Shown here in pieces: positions 63,869 to 64,000 of a stretch of DNA of 64,000 bases. The translations under genes were made by a program, and so were the position numbers. The stretch covers positions 4,818,713 through 4,882,712 of the forward strand of contig OY759222.1 in assembly GCA_963662175.1 (NCBI GenBank), read 5' to 3'. Position 1 is the stretch's first letter. Each line of letters opens with the position of its first letter. Origin of the DNA: Aradus depressus. Taxonomy: Eukaryota > Arthropoda > Insecta > Hemiptera > Aradidae. The notes below the pieces were generated by a model, which did not search any database, was not told the DNA's origin, and was given only the letters and a program-made list of their open reading frames with translations.

Positions 63869-64000
63869 ATAAGAAAAAAATTATATGTAGCGATAATGAA
63901 TTAAATGATCTTTGTAGAAAACAGTAAATAAAATATAAGGAGTTTGGAGCCAGAGCGGACCAACTGGTTTAAACTGAACAGGAAGAAAATGGCAATTGAA

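Overview
This window looks like non-genic, repeat-packed DNA of a eukaryote, most likely an arthropod and probably an insect. The evidence is indirect. The DNA is AT-rich, nearly every recognisable coding trace is a decayed transposable element of a type common in arthropods, and several SINE tails end in (CCTAA)n, the complement of the insect telomere repeat TTAGG. I see no intact host gene, no genuine tRNA or rRNA gene, no bacterial operon and no CRISPR. The open frames present are chance frames in AT-rich DNA, frames kept open by repeats whose period is a multiple of three, or fragments of transposon proteins.

Layout. 1-24 kb: about fifteen copies or pieces of one tRNA-derived SINE (family 1), several with target-site duplications. 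They lie among hAT elements (4727-5631 and 7824-8396, the second with a perfect 8-bp duplication; 23721-24250 with a BED-finger remnant), a MITE at 8405-8664, a gag fragment (about 8.97-9.33 kb), palindromic elements, a mariner-like transposase wreck split by a SINE (13420-14629), jockey-like reverse-transcriptase fragments (2.1-2.6, 13.06-13.24 and 14.68-15.63 kb), a 645-bp foldback element (15636-16280), an RNase H fragment (18.04 kb) and a TIR element with a short acidic frame (18.87-19.67 kb). 24.3-24.7 kb: two adjacent palindromes.

24,842-29,711: an 11-unit satellite with a 441-bp period (438 in two units). About half of each unit is recognisably SINE family 1, so the satellite appears to have been born from a SINE. 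29,712-38,353: a head-to-tail complex of an unclassified element bounded by TACCCGGCGTTGCCCGG and TTTCAGCTTTATTAATATA, carrying a 66-bp minisatellite (two 33-bp halves) and a 144-bp tandem array. A 2.75-3.04 kb block of it is duplicated almost perfectly.

38.4-64 kb: sparser DNA with three copies of a second tRNA-derived SINE, a 49-bp satellite (42.1-42.6 kb), a PIF/Harbinger-type element with TAA duplications and a MADF-like first exon (45100-45888), a second copy of the 7.8-kb hAT element (50.5 kb), coding-frame minisatellites, many SINE family 1 copies, and copies of an unclassified dispersed repeat ('family D') that ends in GGGGAAGTACATTGCCGGTG followed by a short hairpin.

How the parts relate: nothing here forms a cellular pathway. 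The parts are linked by parasitism and by descent. Small non-autonomous elements borrow machinery from absent full-length ones; SINEs insert in mariner and family-D elements; one SINE has become a satellite; and four palindromic families share a small structured motif resembling the hammerhead ribozyme core. All family names come from reading motifs and termini by eye; no database was searched.
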